Positions 48,401-59,473 of a stretch of DNA of 64,000 nucleotides are shown here, piece by piece. The stretch covers positions 3,596,001 through 3,660,000 of the forward strand of contig CAJQUN010000022.1 in the NCBI GenBank assembly GCA_907163345.1, in the 5' to 3' direction. Below the pieces are notes generated by a model. The model did no database searches and was not told where the DNA came from. It saw only the letters and a program-made list of their open reading frames with translations. This DNA is from Haberlea rhodopensis (Eukaryota; Streptophyta; Magnoliopsida; Lamiales; Gesneriaceae). Within the stretch, counting starts at the first letter, position 1. Every line of letters starts with the position of its first letter. The position numbers and the translations under genes are program-made.

Positions 48401-48526
48401 CCCAGGAATCTCATCCGGGAATACATCAATGAACTCCGCCACAACCGGAATGTCCTCGGCTCTCACTTCCTTCTCTTCTGATGCATTCACGGCATAAATA
48501 AGGTAGCCCGTGTGGCCGCGTTCCAA
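45489..48526 (-). pseudogene. chromovirus A pol: RT, RNase H, integrase, chromodomain
   Basis: The segment from 48526 (GHTGYLIYAVNAS, VFPDEIPG) shifts by one base at about 48400. Reverse transcriptase is then open to 47454: FVKKKDGSMRLCIDYRQL, KIDLRSGYHQVRV, FIDDILVYS. TGA at 47454 replaces an expected Gly. RNase H follows (YTDAS, DHKSLKFLFTQAELNMRQRR), then TAG at 46818, where Gln is usual. The integrase carries CLICQQVKAE, MDFVTHLP and HPQTDGQTERTIQTLED; TAG at 45864 is again a Gln position. The chromodomain end (IKVQWDRRGVEEATWETE) closes at 45489. It is inactive as it stands. Confidence 0.92.
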
Positions 48527-48529
48527 TAA

Positions 48530-50055
48530 TCATGACATCTTAACCGCTGAGATTACTGGAATCTTTGGACGAGAGCCGTCCCCATAAAAAGTCCACTGGA
48601 ACCCCTGATCAGACAGAAAACGTACCATCCTCTGTCGGCAATCTACCACAGCACGGTATCTGCTCAACACATCAATGCCGATAATGCAGTCAAAATCTGC
48701 CATCTCTAACTGAATCAGATCGGCCCTCAGATCATTGCACTCAAAATAAATGAGGCAATCAGATAACAGTCGGTCAACAACACATGCTTCCCCGTGGGTG
48801 TCGAGACCATGAGAGGCGTGGGTAACAGAGACGAGCACAAGCGGTGTCTCTCCACAAAAGCAGCAGATACAAAGGAATGGGAAGCACATGTATCTATCAA
48901 TAAAAATGCAGGGTACATAAATAAATGACACGTACCAGCAATGACCTCCTCCGGGGCTGCCTCAGCCTGCTCCCGAGTCAGTGCATACACTTGCCCCTGC
49001 GGCGGCCCTGCCGCCTGACCTCCCTGTGGTCGAGGTGCAAACTGCTGTCTCTGTGGTGTCGTCCTAGCATCAAATCTTGACCTATTCGGCCCTGAGTCTG
49101 CCTGACCTGACCGATTGGGGCAACCTCGAGCCAAGTGGCCCATCTTGCCACAGACATAGCAACCCTGACAGTCACGTGACAAGTGCCATCCTCCACAGTT
49201 GTTACATCGGTTTCCTCCTGTCTTACTTCCTTGGGATGGCCCTCGGTTACTTTGCTTCTGACTTTGAGACTTCTTCCCACTGAATCTAGAAGATGAAGAG
49301 GCCCCACGAGGCTTGAACTGGTCCCCTCGTGGCCTCAGGCTATCAACAGCTGGTCTCTGAGGTGGTACGAAAGGGGGTTCAACGTCCTTGTACGCGCCCA
49401 CTGCAATCTCTGCCAACTCTGCCCGTGTCAGGGCGTCATCAAAAGAGCTGGGGTTGTTGGAGACAACCCGATCGAACAGCTCTGGCCTCAGACCCTTCAG
49501 AAAATTTCTCATCTTGGCATGACTGCTGACAGCAATATGAGGTACATACCTCAGCAGTGAGGAATACTGCATAGCATAGTCTGACACTGACAGGCTGCCC
49601 TGCTTCAAATTATTGAACTCATCTTCCTTTAATTGTCTGGCAGCTGCATAAAAGTACCGGTTAAGGAACCGGGTCCTGAATACAGTCCAATCAACCGTCA
49701 TACCCTGAGCTCTCAGCTCCATGACTGTGGTCTTCCACCACATGGAAGACTTCTTCGCTAACTGGAACTCTGCCAACCTCAGCCAGGCAGTCCGTGCACA
49801 GGGTGCCGATACGAATATCTGTTCCAGTCTCTCAAGCCATTCCTTGGCTGCTTCCCCAGTCTCAGTCCCTTCAAATAGCGATGGATGATGGCTCAAGAAC
49901 TGGGTCAGACTTATCTCCCCTGGTAGCAGTACCTGTGCAATAGGCTCCAAGCCTACAGCAGGTGGCGGTAACTGATTCGTCTGAGCAATACTAGCGTTCA
50001 TACTGCCCATATCCCCTACCTCTTCATTGAGGTTCTCCGGGTTAATAGCCGACAT
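48530..50055 (-). pseudogene. chromovirus A gag-protease, frameshifted
   Basis: Start chosen at MSAINPENLN, 50055. Gag core: AEFQLAKKSSMWWKT, SLLRYVPHIAVSSHAK, FLKGLRPELFDRV. Two zinc knuckles follow (CNNCGGWHLSRDC and CYVCGKMGHLARGC). The protease has LLIDTCASHSF, where the catalytic triplet is normally D-T-G; Cys for Gly should impair it. A frameshift near 48780 moves the protease C-terminus (DFDCIIGIDVLSRY) to another frame, which ends in TGA at 48530, one step from CGA. The sister copy B has DTGA intact. Confidence 0.9.
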
Positions 50056-50257
50056 GCTGCAACACAAGAGTTAACAACAATACCAAAAGCAGTTCATAAT
50101 ATAAGCCGTTAGATAACAAGAGTATCATATTCAAAAGCATGTTAGTATAACACTTATACAAGAATATGCATCACATGCATAACATGCCAACGATGAATAC
50201 CTAGCCAACTTGTCTCTAAAGGCTACCCTTTACTCGTTCCCTAGTTATCTAACCACT

Positions 50258-50269
50258 GCTCTGATACCA
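50258..50269 (-). other. chromovirus A primer-binding site
   Basis: TGGTATCAGAGC on the minus strand, five bases inside the right LTR. Confidence 0.9.
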
Positions 50270-50274
50270 CTAAA

Positions 50275-51680
50275 TGTGAGACCCCGTTATCTCAAACATA
50301 CTATTAGGTGCAATTATGAGAATTAAACATACTTAATCAGAGTATTTAGATCGTGTTGACAAATTGAGCTGAAGTCTACATGTAAAGAAAGACATGCCAA
50401 AAGAACTTGTTACACTCTTTAACAATTTGGGTAAAGCTACTTCTACTGTACTCCTAGTAGAACTATACAAAATAGGTCTTTATCTTGTTATCTTGTAGCA
50501 CTCCTTACAGCTCAGCTTATCAACCTGACCCTGATTCTCCTTAGTAAAAGCACCTACAAGAACAACCCCAACACATGAGTACATCATAATTCATATTCAA
50601 CATAATATGAATGCAAACGTAAATGCATAAATCATAAATACAAACACTTCCTGTATTTCCATCGCATTTACTACGCCCATTGGTTGTCCCTGTACCATAA
50701 CTCATAAGTAATCAACATATGAAATTATGGTTCTTAATAATGTCATGACATATCTTTACTTCTTAAATCCTTACTTCAATCCTGAGTCATTTATCATTAG
50801 TGTATTTCAATGCTTCTTACTTCTCCACGTAAGCGGAATTCTTCCTCGCTTCTTATGGAAATCCACGTAAGCGGAATTCTTCCTCGCTTCTTATGGAAGT
50901 TCGCGTAAGCATTAAAATCCTCACTAGGATAACCTTGACTCGTGAAATACACCTCTTATATTTCACAACATACATATGCAAAAACGATGCATATCAACAT
51001 GTATCATATCATGATGCACTATCTTATGCCTATCTTGCTTTACCTTGTGTTAAATAAATAAACACATAATACATGTTACCGTTGGGATGCCCGTACGTCG
51101 CTTACGTACCTTTCCAAAAGATAGAGGAGTCAACCGACTTTATCTCCTCGACTGTGCTGGCACCTGTGATGGTTCTACATAACCACATAACACAATATTA
51201 GGCACCCAATAATAATTCAATACCAAAAACTAAATAAAATTCAACATTTGCCCTAAAATGTCATCTCGCGATCGATCGCCCCTTAGCCCCGATCGATCGC
51301 GAGATGTTACTGCCTTGTATACCAAAAATATACAATCAGCGATCGATCGCCAAAACCCACTGGAACGTCGCGATCGATCGCGCCTTCTTGGCGATCGATC
51401 GCCAACTCTGTTCCTTTGCGCGATTTCCAGAATTACCGAGCACCTCTTTTCATACACTTAAAACCACATCAATACATCATCAAAAACACCTAACATGCCT
51501 CATAAACCATATTATCAAAATAAATATAACACCAACCACATTCCTTAATTCCCCAACATAATTACATGCTTTTATCACATAAAGCATAACCCATAACCCC
51601 AAATTAAATCATGCCTTTAACACATAATAAAATTAGTACATCAAAGCATGTTTACACATAATCCTTTCGGGGATATCACA
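50275..51680 (-). repeat. 5' LTR of chromovirus A
   Basis: 1406 bp. It lacks one 21-bp unit of the CGATCGATCG array present in the other LTR (five units at 51266-51405). The CCACGTAAGCGGAATTCTTC phrase is duplicated here as well. Confidence 0.95.
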
Positions 51681-51685
51681 CTAGA

Positions 51686-52608
51686 ACTCAACTCTCCACC
51701 ATCTTCAAGCCACCAAGCAAAGATTCAACCAAGAGACAGAAGACGAACAATGTCCGGAGTCAATTCCTCGTGTTTATTAGTATTTCTGAACCTTTAGCTT
51801 ATTTGATTTATAGTTTGATGTTGTTTTGCTTTGAATATTCATATAATCATCTTTCCATGAACATGATTATATGCTATGTTTATTTTATCAAGACTTGGGG
51901 ATCCTTTGTATGAACCCACAATTTTAATTCTAGTTTTGATTGAGCTTGCTATCTTTGTGTATGATTAATGATTTTAATGCTTTTAAGGGGTTGATCACCT
52001 TTGAATGATGTTAGTATCGTAATTGAGATTGAGAGATAAGATTGTGATACGGAATTAATTACTCATACCGTGGATTTCAGATTGAGATCGAGAGATGACG
52101 TCAAATACATGAGTGATAGCTATAGATATCTACTAATCGAATGCTAGGCGTTTTCACAAAGCTTTTGCAATATTAATTTGTTAAATAAGTGAATGAGAGT
52201 TATTTAATGCAAATTGGTATTAGATTTAATATAGCTCGAGATAGTATATTAGATATAACCGAAAAACTTGTCACCTTAGATGCATTAATCTTGGTTAGAA
52301 TTAGTAGATGAATTGTAGGGGATTACTTAGGTAAACCAATGTCTTGATATTCATCTCTATTGCATTCTTCGTTTTAGTGTGCTTGTTGATTGAGAGTTTT
52401 GATTTATTCCGTTATTTTTACTATTTCATAAGTATCAACTAATTATTGTAGGCTAATTATAATTAAACCGATTGAGTTTGGTAATTACTACTAGTCCTTG
52501 TGGGTACGACAATCCTTACTTTTATATCATTATACTAAAACTTGACACCGTGCACATGTGGTATAAAATCGCTACACCGAAAATAATTGTTTAAAATAAT
52601 AGCTATCA
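51686..52608 (+). repeat. right Athila LTR, second part
   Basis: Continues the Athila LTR after chromovirus A and ends AGCTATCA. It is collinear with 20290-21213 of the solo LTR, and its last 420 bp match 23099-23516. Confidence 0.88.
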
Positions 52609-53464
52609 GTAGACCTGCTCTACTGGAACAAATCAGTAGGCTTGCAGAAACAGCCCAGAAGCAGAATATGATTGTTGCAATGTTTGAAAGCTTTCCAACG
52701 GCTATATTCTTGTATCTAACGTATATCTCATTACTTGGGGCTATATATACATGATTTGAAAGCTCAATAACAGTTGATTGAAGATGAATCCAAGCCTTAC
52801 AAAGCAAATCACTTGGGATTCAATTGGGGAACTTCAAAAAACAAATCTGCTAAATGAAGACCAACTCCCCAAACCTTTTTTGGCACATCTTTCAAGCTTA
52901 TATCAGATTTGCTACGAGATCATTTTTGCCTTTGTAGTCACTTTGTTCATTGTATTTGTGAGCTAAAATAGAAGAGTGATTATAATTGTAACAGTTGGTG
53001 ATTTATCAAAACTAGGTGAAGTCTTTGAATGTAAGAAATTAAAGAACATGGTCTTTGTGGACTGTGTGGGCTAGGAGTTTAGGCTATCTTTGTAGTATTA
53101 GCCTAAGTGAGGTTGTACAACGTGATTGTATTACTCAAAGTCTTCTAGTGTATCATTCTTAATATGGGAAAAAGGGAAACGTAGAAGGATTACACCACTT
53201 TCGAACTTCCATAAACAAATGCTTGTGCAATTACTTTACTACATTTATTTATCTTACTATTTTTACATATTTTCTTGCATACCTTTAAAATGCCTTTCAA
53301 ATAGTTAATCGGTTATAGAACGGGTTATCTCCGGTGTCTTCCGCTCAGTTTTGAAACCAATATAATTTCTCGGTATAATTATTTCAAGAACACGAGATAT
53401 TCAAGCTCTAATTGGTTGAACTCGGGTGTTGATTGACAACCCACGCCCAGAATTGATCTTAACA
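52609..53464 (+). repeat. 3' LTR of the SIRE-like element, second part
   Basis: Collinear with the 3' part of the 5' LTR (from about 16452 on, minus the two solo LTRs). It ends GATCTTAACA just before the duplication GTCGT. Confidence 0.92.
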
Positions 53465-53469
53465 GTCGT

Positions 53470-54781
53470 ATGTCGACCGCTCTCATAATACGAAACATCA
53501 ATACATCTCAACGTTATTAAAATAATTTTTGCAAGTAATTTTTATTAAATAGGAAAAAAAAACAGAACAGTTTTATTCTTTCACTTGCAAGTTGCAACAA
53601 CAAAAATAAAATCATTACTCTGAAAGGATTTTGTATCTAACAATATAATAGATAGATACATGCTGAACTTGTATCATTCACGCACGCAGGTATTAGTTTT
53701 TCAACTGAATTAATTATTTTTTAATGTTTTAGCTACAGTCATTATTTAATGAATTAATACATCCTATATTTTTTATAAATTAAAAAAATAGATAATAATA
53801 AAGAAATATTTTAGTAATTTTAAATTTTTTGGAGAGTAGACCTATATTTTTTTATAAATTCAGAAGTATAGATACCAGTAAAGAAATATTTTAATAGTTT
53901 TAAAAAATTTAGAAAATGAATCATATCGTAGTTATCATTGAAAAACAATTTTACTAGAATAGAATTTTTTGGTATTTTTTCTCAAATACTTTTGTAATTT
54001 GAGAAAAAAATTATAAATTTTAATTGAGGTAACCATGCAACACCACGGACGGTCTCACATTTAGGCACCATTGTGCCGTGAGATGAGACAATAAAAATCT
54101 ACTAAACGAGGATAATCAATTGAAAAATATGAGTAATATAATTATTTTAAATCCAACTAGTGTAAAACTGTCGATCATAATGTAGCGTATCATAGCTTAG
54201 TTCACATCTATCGGGAGTATTTTTTTAAAGTCGAATCGAACGAAATACTTGACAAAATAAGGTTATAGTACATTATCCTTGGACCCTCGTGAATTGTATA
54301 TATATATTATCAATATTAAAAATTCGACTCACATTTTTGTCATTCACAACGTTCCGCTCACATGCCAACTCGCCGATGTCACCGCCCCACAAATCCTACC
54401 GTCACCACAGAGAGAGAGAGAGAGAATTTCAGTACTCTGCCAAAATTTGAAATTTTTGCGAATAAAACAATAACCCAAAGATAAAGAAAACAACACAAGA
54501 TACCAAAATACTAAACAGTGCCCACTTTCTCACTTTCCCTTTCCCTATGCTTTTTTCCTCCACCCCCAAATACCCTAATCCCTATTGTCTTTTCCTCCAA
54601 ACTCTTCTCCCCGCCCTGGTTGATCTTCTTTCTTCTGTATTTTGCTTGGAAAATTGCTTTTTACTTCACCTCAGGACCATATTATCACCAAAGTTGTGAT
54701 TTTGGTGATATCTGTGTCTATGTGAGGTGGGTTTTGAGTTGTCAAGAATCGATTTGGGTTGTGTGAATTGAGAAGGAAGAA
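53470..54781. other. intergenic DNA and XLG1 upstream region
   Basis: AT-rich sequence without recognisable genes. A short (AG)n run lies at about 54409-54424, and a pyrimidine-rich segment at about 54515-54620 probably belongs to the promoter or 5' untranslated region of the XLG1 gene. No transcription start can be set from the sequence alone. Confidence 0.5.
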
Positions 54782-57700
54782 ATGTCTGTAGACGTGAGGG
54801 ATGGGGTGGAATATTCATTTGCAATGGAATACGACGGCCCCCCTATAACCCGTGAGCTGCCGCGGGCGGTACCCATCAATGTGGATAGGATCCCGGTGGC
54901 CGCCGTCGTTTCGCCGCTACCGTATTCAGATAAGTTGTTGTTGCCCATTGTTCAGCCGATATCTGCAAGTGACATTGGCAAGAAATTATCGAAAGATTTG
55001 AAATTTAGCTCCTCCACTGAGTTATTGACTGTTTCCCCGACTTCAGTTATCGCGTTTGAGCCGCGGAACAATGAGGTTAGTGAGGGTTCTTACAGTAAAG
55101 AACTAGGGTTAGAGTCTGATGCTACTGCTTCGCCTATCTCTGTTAATAATGCATTTGAAGATGTTAAAGTTATGAATTGTCGGGATAGAGGTGATTGTGC
55201 TTTGTCCGGGGAGATTAGTGATTTGGAATGCCCTAATACTGATTTCGGAGTCAATGAATTGAATGAGCAGGGTTATTCATCTACTACTCGAGATTATTCC
55301 TCCGAGTTAATGGACGTAGTGGGAAGTTCGGGGGTGCTTTCTGGGAGCTTTCATAAGGTTAGGGTGTCTAGTGGTTTTAATGAGAGCTTAGATTTGAATG
55401 AGTATAATCGACTGGATTGGGCATCGAACGACTCGGTCTTGAGTGTGGATTTTCCGTCTTCTAGGGTGTCATCTCGTAAATTTGGAGATGGGAATAATGA
55501 ATCTTGCTTTGATGTGAGGCGAGCGCCTTTAGTGACATTTTGTGATATCGAGTCAGATGGAGGACATGCTAACGAGTTTAGCAACTCTGGGCCTGAGGTG
55601 GTTAGAAAAAAGAAAGAACCTGCTGTTAAGGTGAAGAAAGGAGCGTGTTATCGGTGCTTAAAAGGAAATAGATTTACAGAAAAGGAAATATGTATTGTTT
55701 GTGATGCGAAGTATTGCATTAATTGTGTTCTTAGGGCAATGGGGTCCATGCCGGAGGGTAGAAAGTGTGTGGGTTGCATTGGATTCCCCATTTATGAACC
55801 GAAGAGAGGCAATTTGGGGATGTGTTCAAGAATGCTCAAACGATTGCTTAATGATCTGGAGGTTCAGCAAATCATGAAGGCCGAGAAATTGTGTGACGTG
55901 AATCAATTACCTCCAGAGTATATTTTTGTGAATGGTCGGCCCCTTTATCATGAGGAACTGATCACATTACAAAGCTGCTGCAATCCACCTAAGAAGCTGA
56001 AACCAGGAAAATATTGGTATGACAAAGAATCGGGTCTTTGGGGAAAGGTGAATGCGATAACATTCAATATTTGAGCTTTTTTGCTTTTACTTAGTAGCCA
56101 CTGTAAAGTTGACCAACTTGCTGACCTTGACAGGAAGGGAAGAAGCCTTCACAAATAATTAGCCCTCATCTGAATGTTGGGGGTTCAATTAAGGCAGATG
56201 CTAGCAATGGGAATTCACAAGTCTATATAAACGGTCGTGAGATTACTAATGTAGAGCTGCGGATGTTGAAGGTTGCCGTTTGGGTTCATCCACCAAATAT
56301 TTTTCTATTTGCTTGACATAATTTATTGACTTTTCCATGATTTGGAATTATGTAGTTAGCAGGAGTTCAATGTGCTGGAAATCCACATTTTTGGGTGAAT
56401 GAAGATGGTTCATACCAAGAGGAGGGACAAAAAAACACAAAAGGTTATATCTGGGGCAAGGTTCGATTTCTATCAAATCTTTTGTTATGCCTTCTCGCTC
56501 TTTATAAGATAATCGAAATAGAAGGAGCTGTTATGCTACCTGCCTCTAAAATCTGGCGTCATTTTTTGTTTCCTTGCCTTATTGTTACTGCTATTCAGGC
56601 TGGAACAAAGCTGCTTTGTGCTGTACTTTCTCTCCCAGTTCCTTCAAAAGCATCCCATCCTAGTGGAGAACAAGTAACTACTGTGAGTAGTCGAGCATTC
56701 CAAGGCCATCTTGGGCATGAAGCAGTTCAGAAACTTCTTTTGATTGGATATAGTGGAGCTGGGACAAGTACAATACTTAAACAGGTTACTTTTAACATTT
56801 TTTTCCAGATATTTTTGAGTTTAAATTCTCATGAATTGACTTTAGATTGTCTAAATTGTTGAAAGGGCATGCTTCATTTGCTTGAACCTACCTCATGTGC
56901 TGTTCTTGCAGAGTCATATAATTATTTTTGTAGTTATTGCACATTGCAACTTTTTCCTTGTTCATATTACTATACGGTAAACAATGCTCTCGAAGCTTGT
57001 CCACTTTTGGTCTCTCTCAGTGGCATCACTAACCCTAAATGAAAACGTCTATTATTAGTTAAACGTATATCTTCATAATGGGACACATCAGCAACTCTGT
57101 TGAATAGCATGTTTGCCTTTATACTTTTTGAACCCTTATTTGGTGACATAAGACTATAAACAATCAGTAGGAAAAATTGACTTTTCCCTCAGTAACGAAC
57201 TTGTTTACTGTACTGTAACCATGAATGAACATATCAAAAAACTTTTCAGCAAGAACAATATGCCTTTCATTAGGTTCCATTACAAAAAAAGTCCACCATG
57301 ATTTCGTGGGTACTCAGTGGTGGCTGCTATGGAAATCTTTGAAATGCTTGTTGGCGGGTAGGAGTTGAAACAAAGGAGAACACATTAGAAATTCCTTTAT
57401 ATCAGATAGGTAACTTTTTCGCTTTACTCGCAATATATGCTTCTACTCCATCTCCGGTTCATGTCTTATGCTGATACTAATTGCTCTCTCATTTTATATA
57501 CTAGGTCAAATTACATGTTCTTTCCTTGCTCTGTTATTGTACAGCAATATCCACTTTATGGCATACTGTTAGTATGATACTAGACTTGTTAGTATTGTTA
57601 AAATTAAAACTTGCTGTTTGTTACTTGCTAAAAAAATTTTGTATTAGGCTAAAATTCTTTACAAAGACGTGCCATTTTCGGAGGATGAGAAAGATCAAAT

Positions 57701-59473
57701 TACATCGGTGATTCAGAGCAATGTATATAGTTATATAGGAATACTCCTTGATGCCCGTGAACGCTTTGAAGAAGAAAGCTTACATGAATTGAGGAAAAAT
57801 CAGTCTTACGATGTTACAGGTGCAAGTTTATTTAAATATCTATTACTGATTAACCTGCTTCTTGTTTGTGTCTTTTTATTTGTTCCTTCACCTTTCAAGT
57901 CCGGAAGAACTTTATCAGTTTATCTTTACATATTTTATGCTACAAATGTTTTGAGATCTTTTTCTTTGTTTTCTATTTCTACCGTCAGCTTTTGAAGGCT
58001 GCGATCCTCTACTTAGTTCATGTTTGGGTTTATAGCAGGGAATGTTGATGACAATTATGAAAAGACTCCATATGCCATTTGCCCACGGTTGAAGGCATTT
58101 TCTGATTGGCTCCTTAAAACCATGGCATCTGGTACATTGGAAGCAATATTCCCTGCTGCTAGTCGAGAATATGCACCATTGGTTGAGGAACTCTGGAATA
58201 ATGCTGCCTTCCAGTTGACCTACAAACGGAGAAGTGAATCAGAAACTCTCCCCAGTATTGCTAGTTATTTTTTAGAGCGGGTAAGATGATGGGCCTTACC
58301 AAATGCTTTATTATGATTTTGACAAAATCTTTTGTAGGATATCATGCTTTTATGTGTGATTTATAGATGCCATATTTGAACAAGTTCACTGTACACTGTA
58401 CAGCAGAAGGAATGTGTGTTGCCAGGTTTGGTAATAGATACTAATTTTTGACATGGGTTCATGGATAAGATTTGATAGTTAGCGACTTCTTTATCGAAGT
58501 TGTTGTTTATGCACTGTGTTAGTGATATTGCTCTGTTTCTTCAGGCTATTGAAATATTGAAACCGGATTATAAACCTTCTGATGTCGATATACTTTATGC
58601 TGAACGTGTTACTTCATCCAATGGGCTTTCGTGTGTGGACTTCTCGTTTCCTGAGTCAACGAATGATGATGCAGAAACAGGAGACCTGGTTGATTCTCTG
58701 CTCAGGTAGTCTGATAAAACTTGTTTATGCGGTGCATATTTTTTGTCGATAAACTCGTTGCAAAAATGTAGTTATCATTTTTATACATCCAGATTCTCAG
58801 ATTTAGTGTTTCTTGGTCACTGTAAACTCAAACCTGTGTGACCTTATGTATTATTCTTTAACATTCTTTGTTTTTCCAATTGTCGTTCAGATTTCAGCTG
58901 ATCAGACTACAGGCAAAAGGATTCGGAGAAAACTGCAAATGGCTTCAAATGTTTGAAGATGTTCGAATCGTAATTTTCTGTGTCTCTCTAAATGACTACG
59001 ATCTGTTTGAAATCGATGTTGAAGGAAACTCAGCCAACAAAATGGTGTCGAGCAAGAAATTTTTTGAGAGCATGGTTACTCATCCTACCTTTGATCAGAT
59101 AGACTTCCTTCTCATATTAAACAAATTCGACTTGTTCGAGGAAAAGATAGAACAAGTCCCTTTGAGTAAATGTGATTGGTTCTATGATTTTCAACCGGTA
59201 ATGAGTCGTAATCGCTCCAACAGTAACAATCCAAATCACCCAACGATGGGGCAATTGGCTTTTCATTATATTGCCGTAAAGTTCAAAAGACTCTTCTCAT
59301 CTCTCAGGGGTCAAAAATTGTATGTATCACAAGTAAATGGTGTGGAACCTACCAGTGTGGATTCTGCACTTAAATATGCTAAGGAGATTCTGAACTGGGA
59401 TGAAGAGAGAGACAACTTGGGCTTGAACGAATACTCGATTTATAGCACGGAACCGAGCACCTCCTCTCATTGA
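54782..59473 (+). CDS. XLG1: extra-large GTP-binding protein, XLG1 type, eight exons
   Basis: Spliced CDS: join(54782..56047, 56134..56271, 56356..56460, 56599..56784, 57648..57819, 58039..58280, 58545..58705, 58891..59473), 950 residues, all GT-AG. The long N-terminal region carries an EYDGPP motif near residue 18 and a Cys-rich region at about 289-332 (CYRCLKG, CIVCDAKYCINC, CVGCIGFP). The G-alpha-like half starts about residue 504. Its P-loop, GYSGAGTSTILKQ, has TST where ordinary G-alpha has KST. NKFD (834-837) is the guanine-recognition motif. The usual DxxGQ switch is replaced by a QAKGFGENCKW segment, as in other XLGs. XLGs pair with G-beta/gamma at the plasma membrane and nucleus and act in immunity, root and hormone responses. 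Sequence and length fit Arabidopsis XLG1. No damage seen. Confidence 0.96.

Larger units (their letters stand above)
44052..51680 (-). mobile_element. Tekay-type chromovirus A (Ty3/gypsy), complete
   Basis: The 7629-bp minus-strand element has LTRs beginning TGTGAGACCCCG and ending GATATCACA, with the perfect duplication CTAGA at 44047-44051 and 51681-51685. It carries primer site, gag-protease, pol with chromodomain, and polypurine tract (minus strand of 45477-45492). The LTRs differ by eye at about a dozen bases plus one 21-bp indel. Despite this youth the coding region has several stops and frameshifts. Confidence 0.95.
23099..52608 (+). mobile_element. Athila-type Gypsy retrotransposon, pol-deleted, nested
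   Basis: Left LTR remnant 23099-23516, primer site after it, gag and protease at 41.2-43.7 kb, and a right LTR ending AGCTATCA at 52608. Two Tekay elements split it: B in the leader before gag, and A in the right LTR. Reverse transcriptase, RNase H and the integrase core are absent. The 5' end of the left LTR is lost, so no target duplication can be read. Gag and protease wording and the Asp-type primer site identify the Athila/TAT branch. Confidence 0.85.
15607..53464 (+). mobile_element. SIRE-like copia, non-autonomous; outermost unit of the nest
   Basis: LTRs begin TGTTGGGTTTTG and end in AACA. The 5-bp target duplication GTCGT is present at 15602-15606 and 53465-53469. The internal region is only about 763 bp and has no gag or pol, so the element depends on helpers. 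Both LTRs are expanded by later insertions: two solo LTRs in the 5' LTR, and an Athila-type element holding three further retrotransposons in the 3' LTR. Without insertions each LTR is about 1.65-1.7 kb. Confidence 0.92.

Noticed and set aside
56395..56862. 155-codon plus-strand ORF as a separate gene
   Set aside because: It is XLG1 exons 3 and 4 with the intron between them read through.
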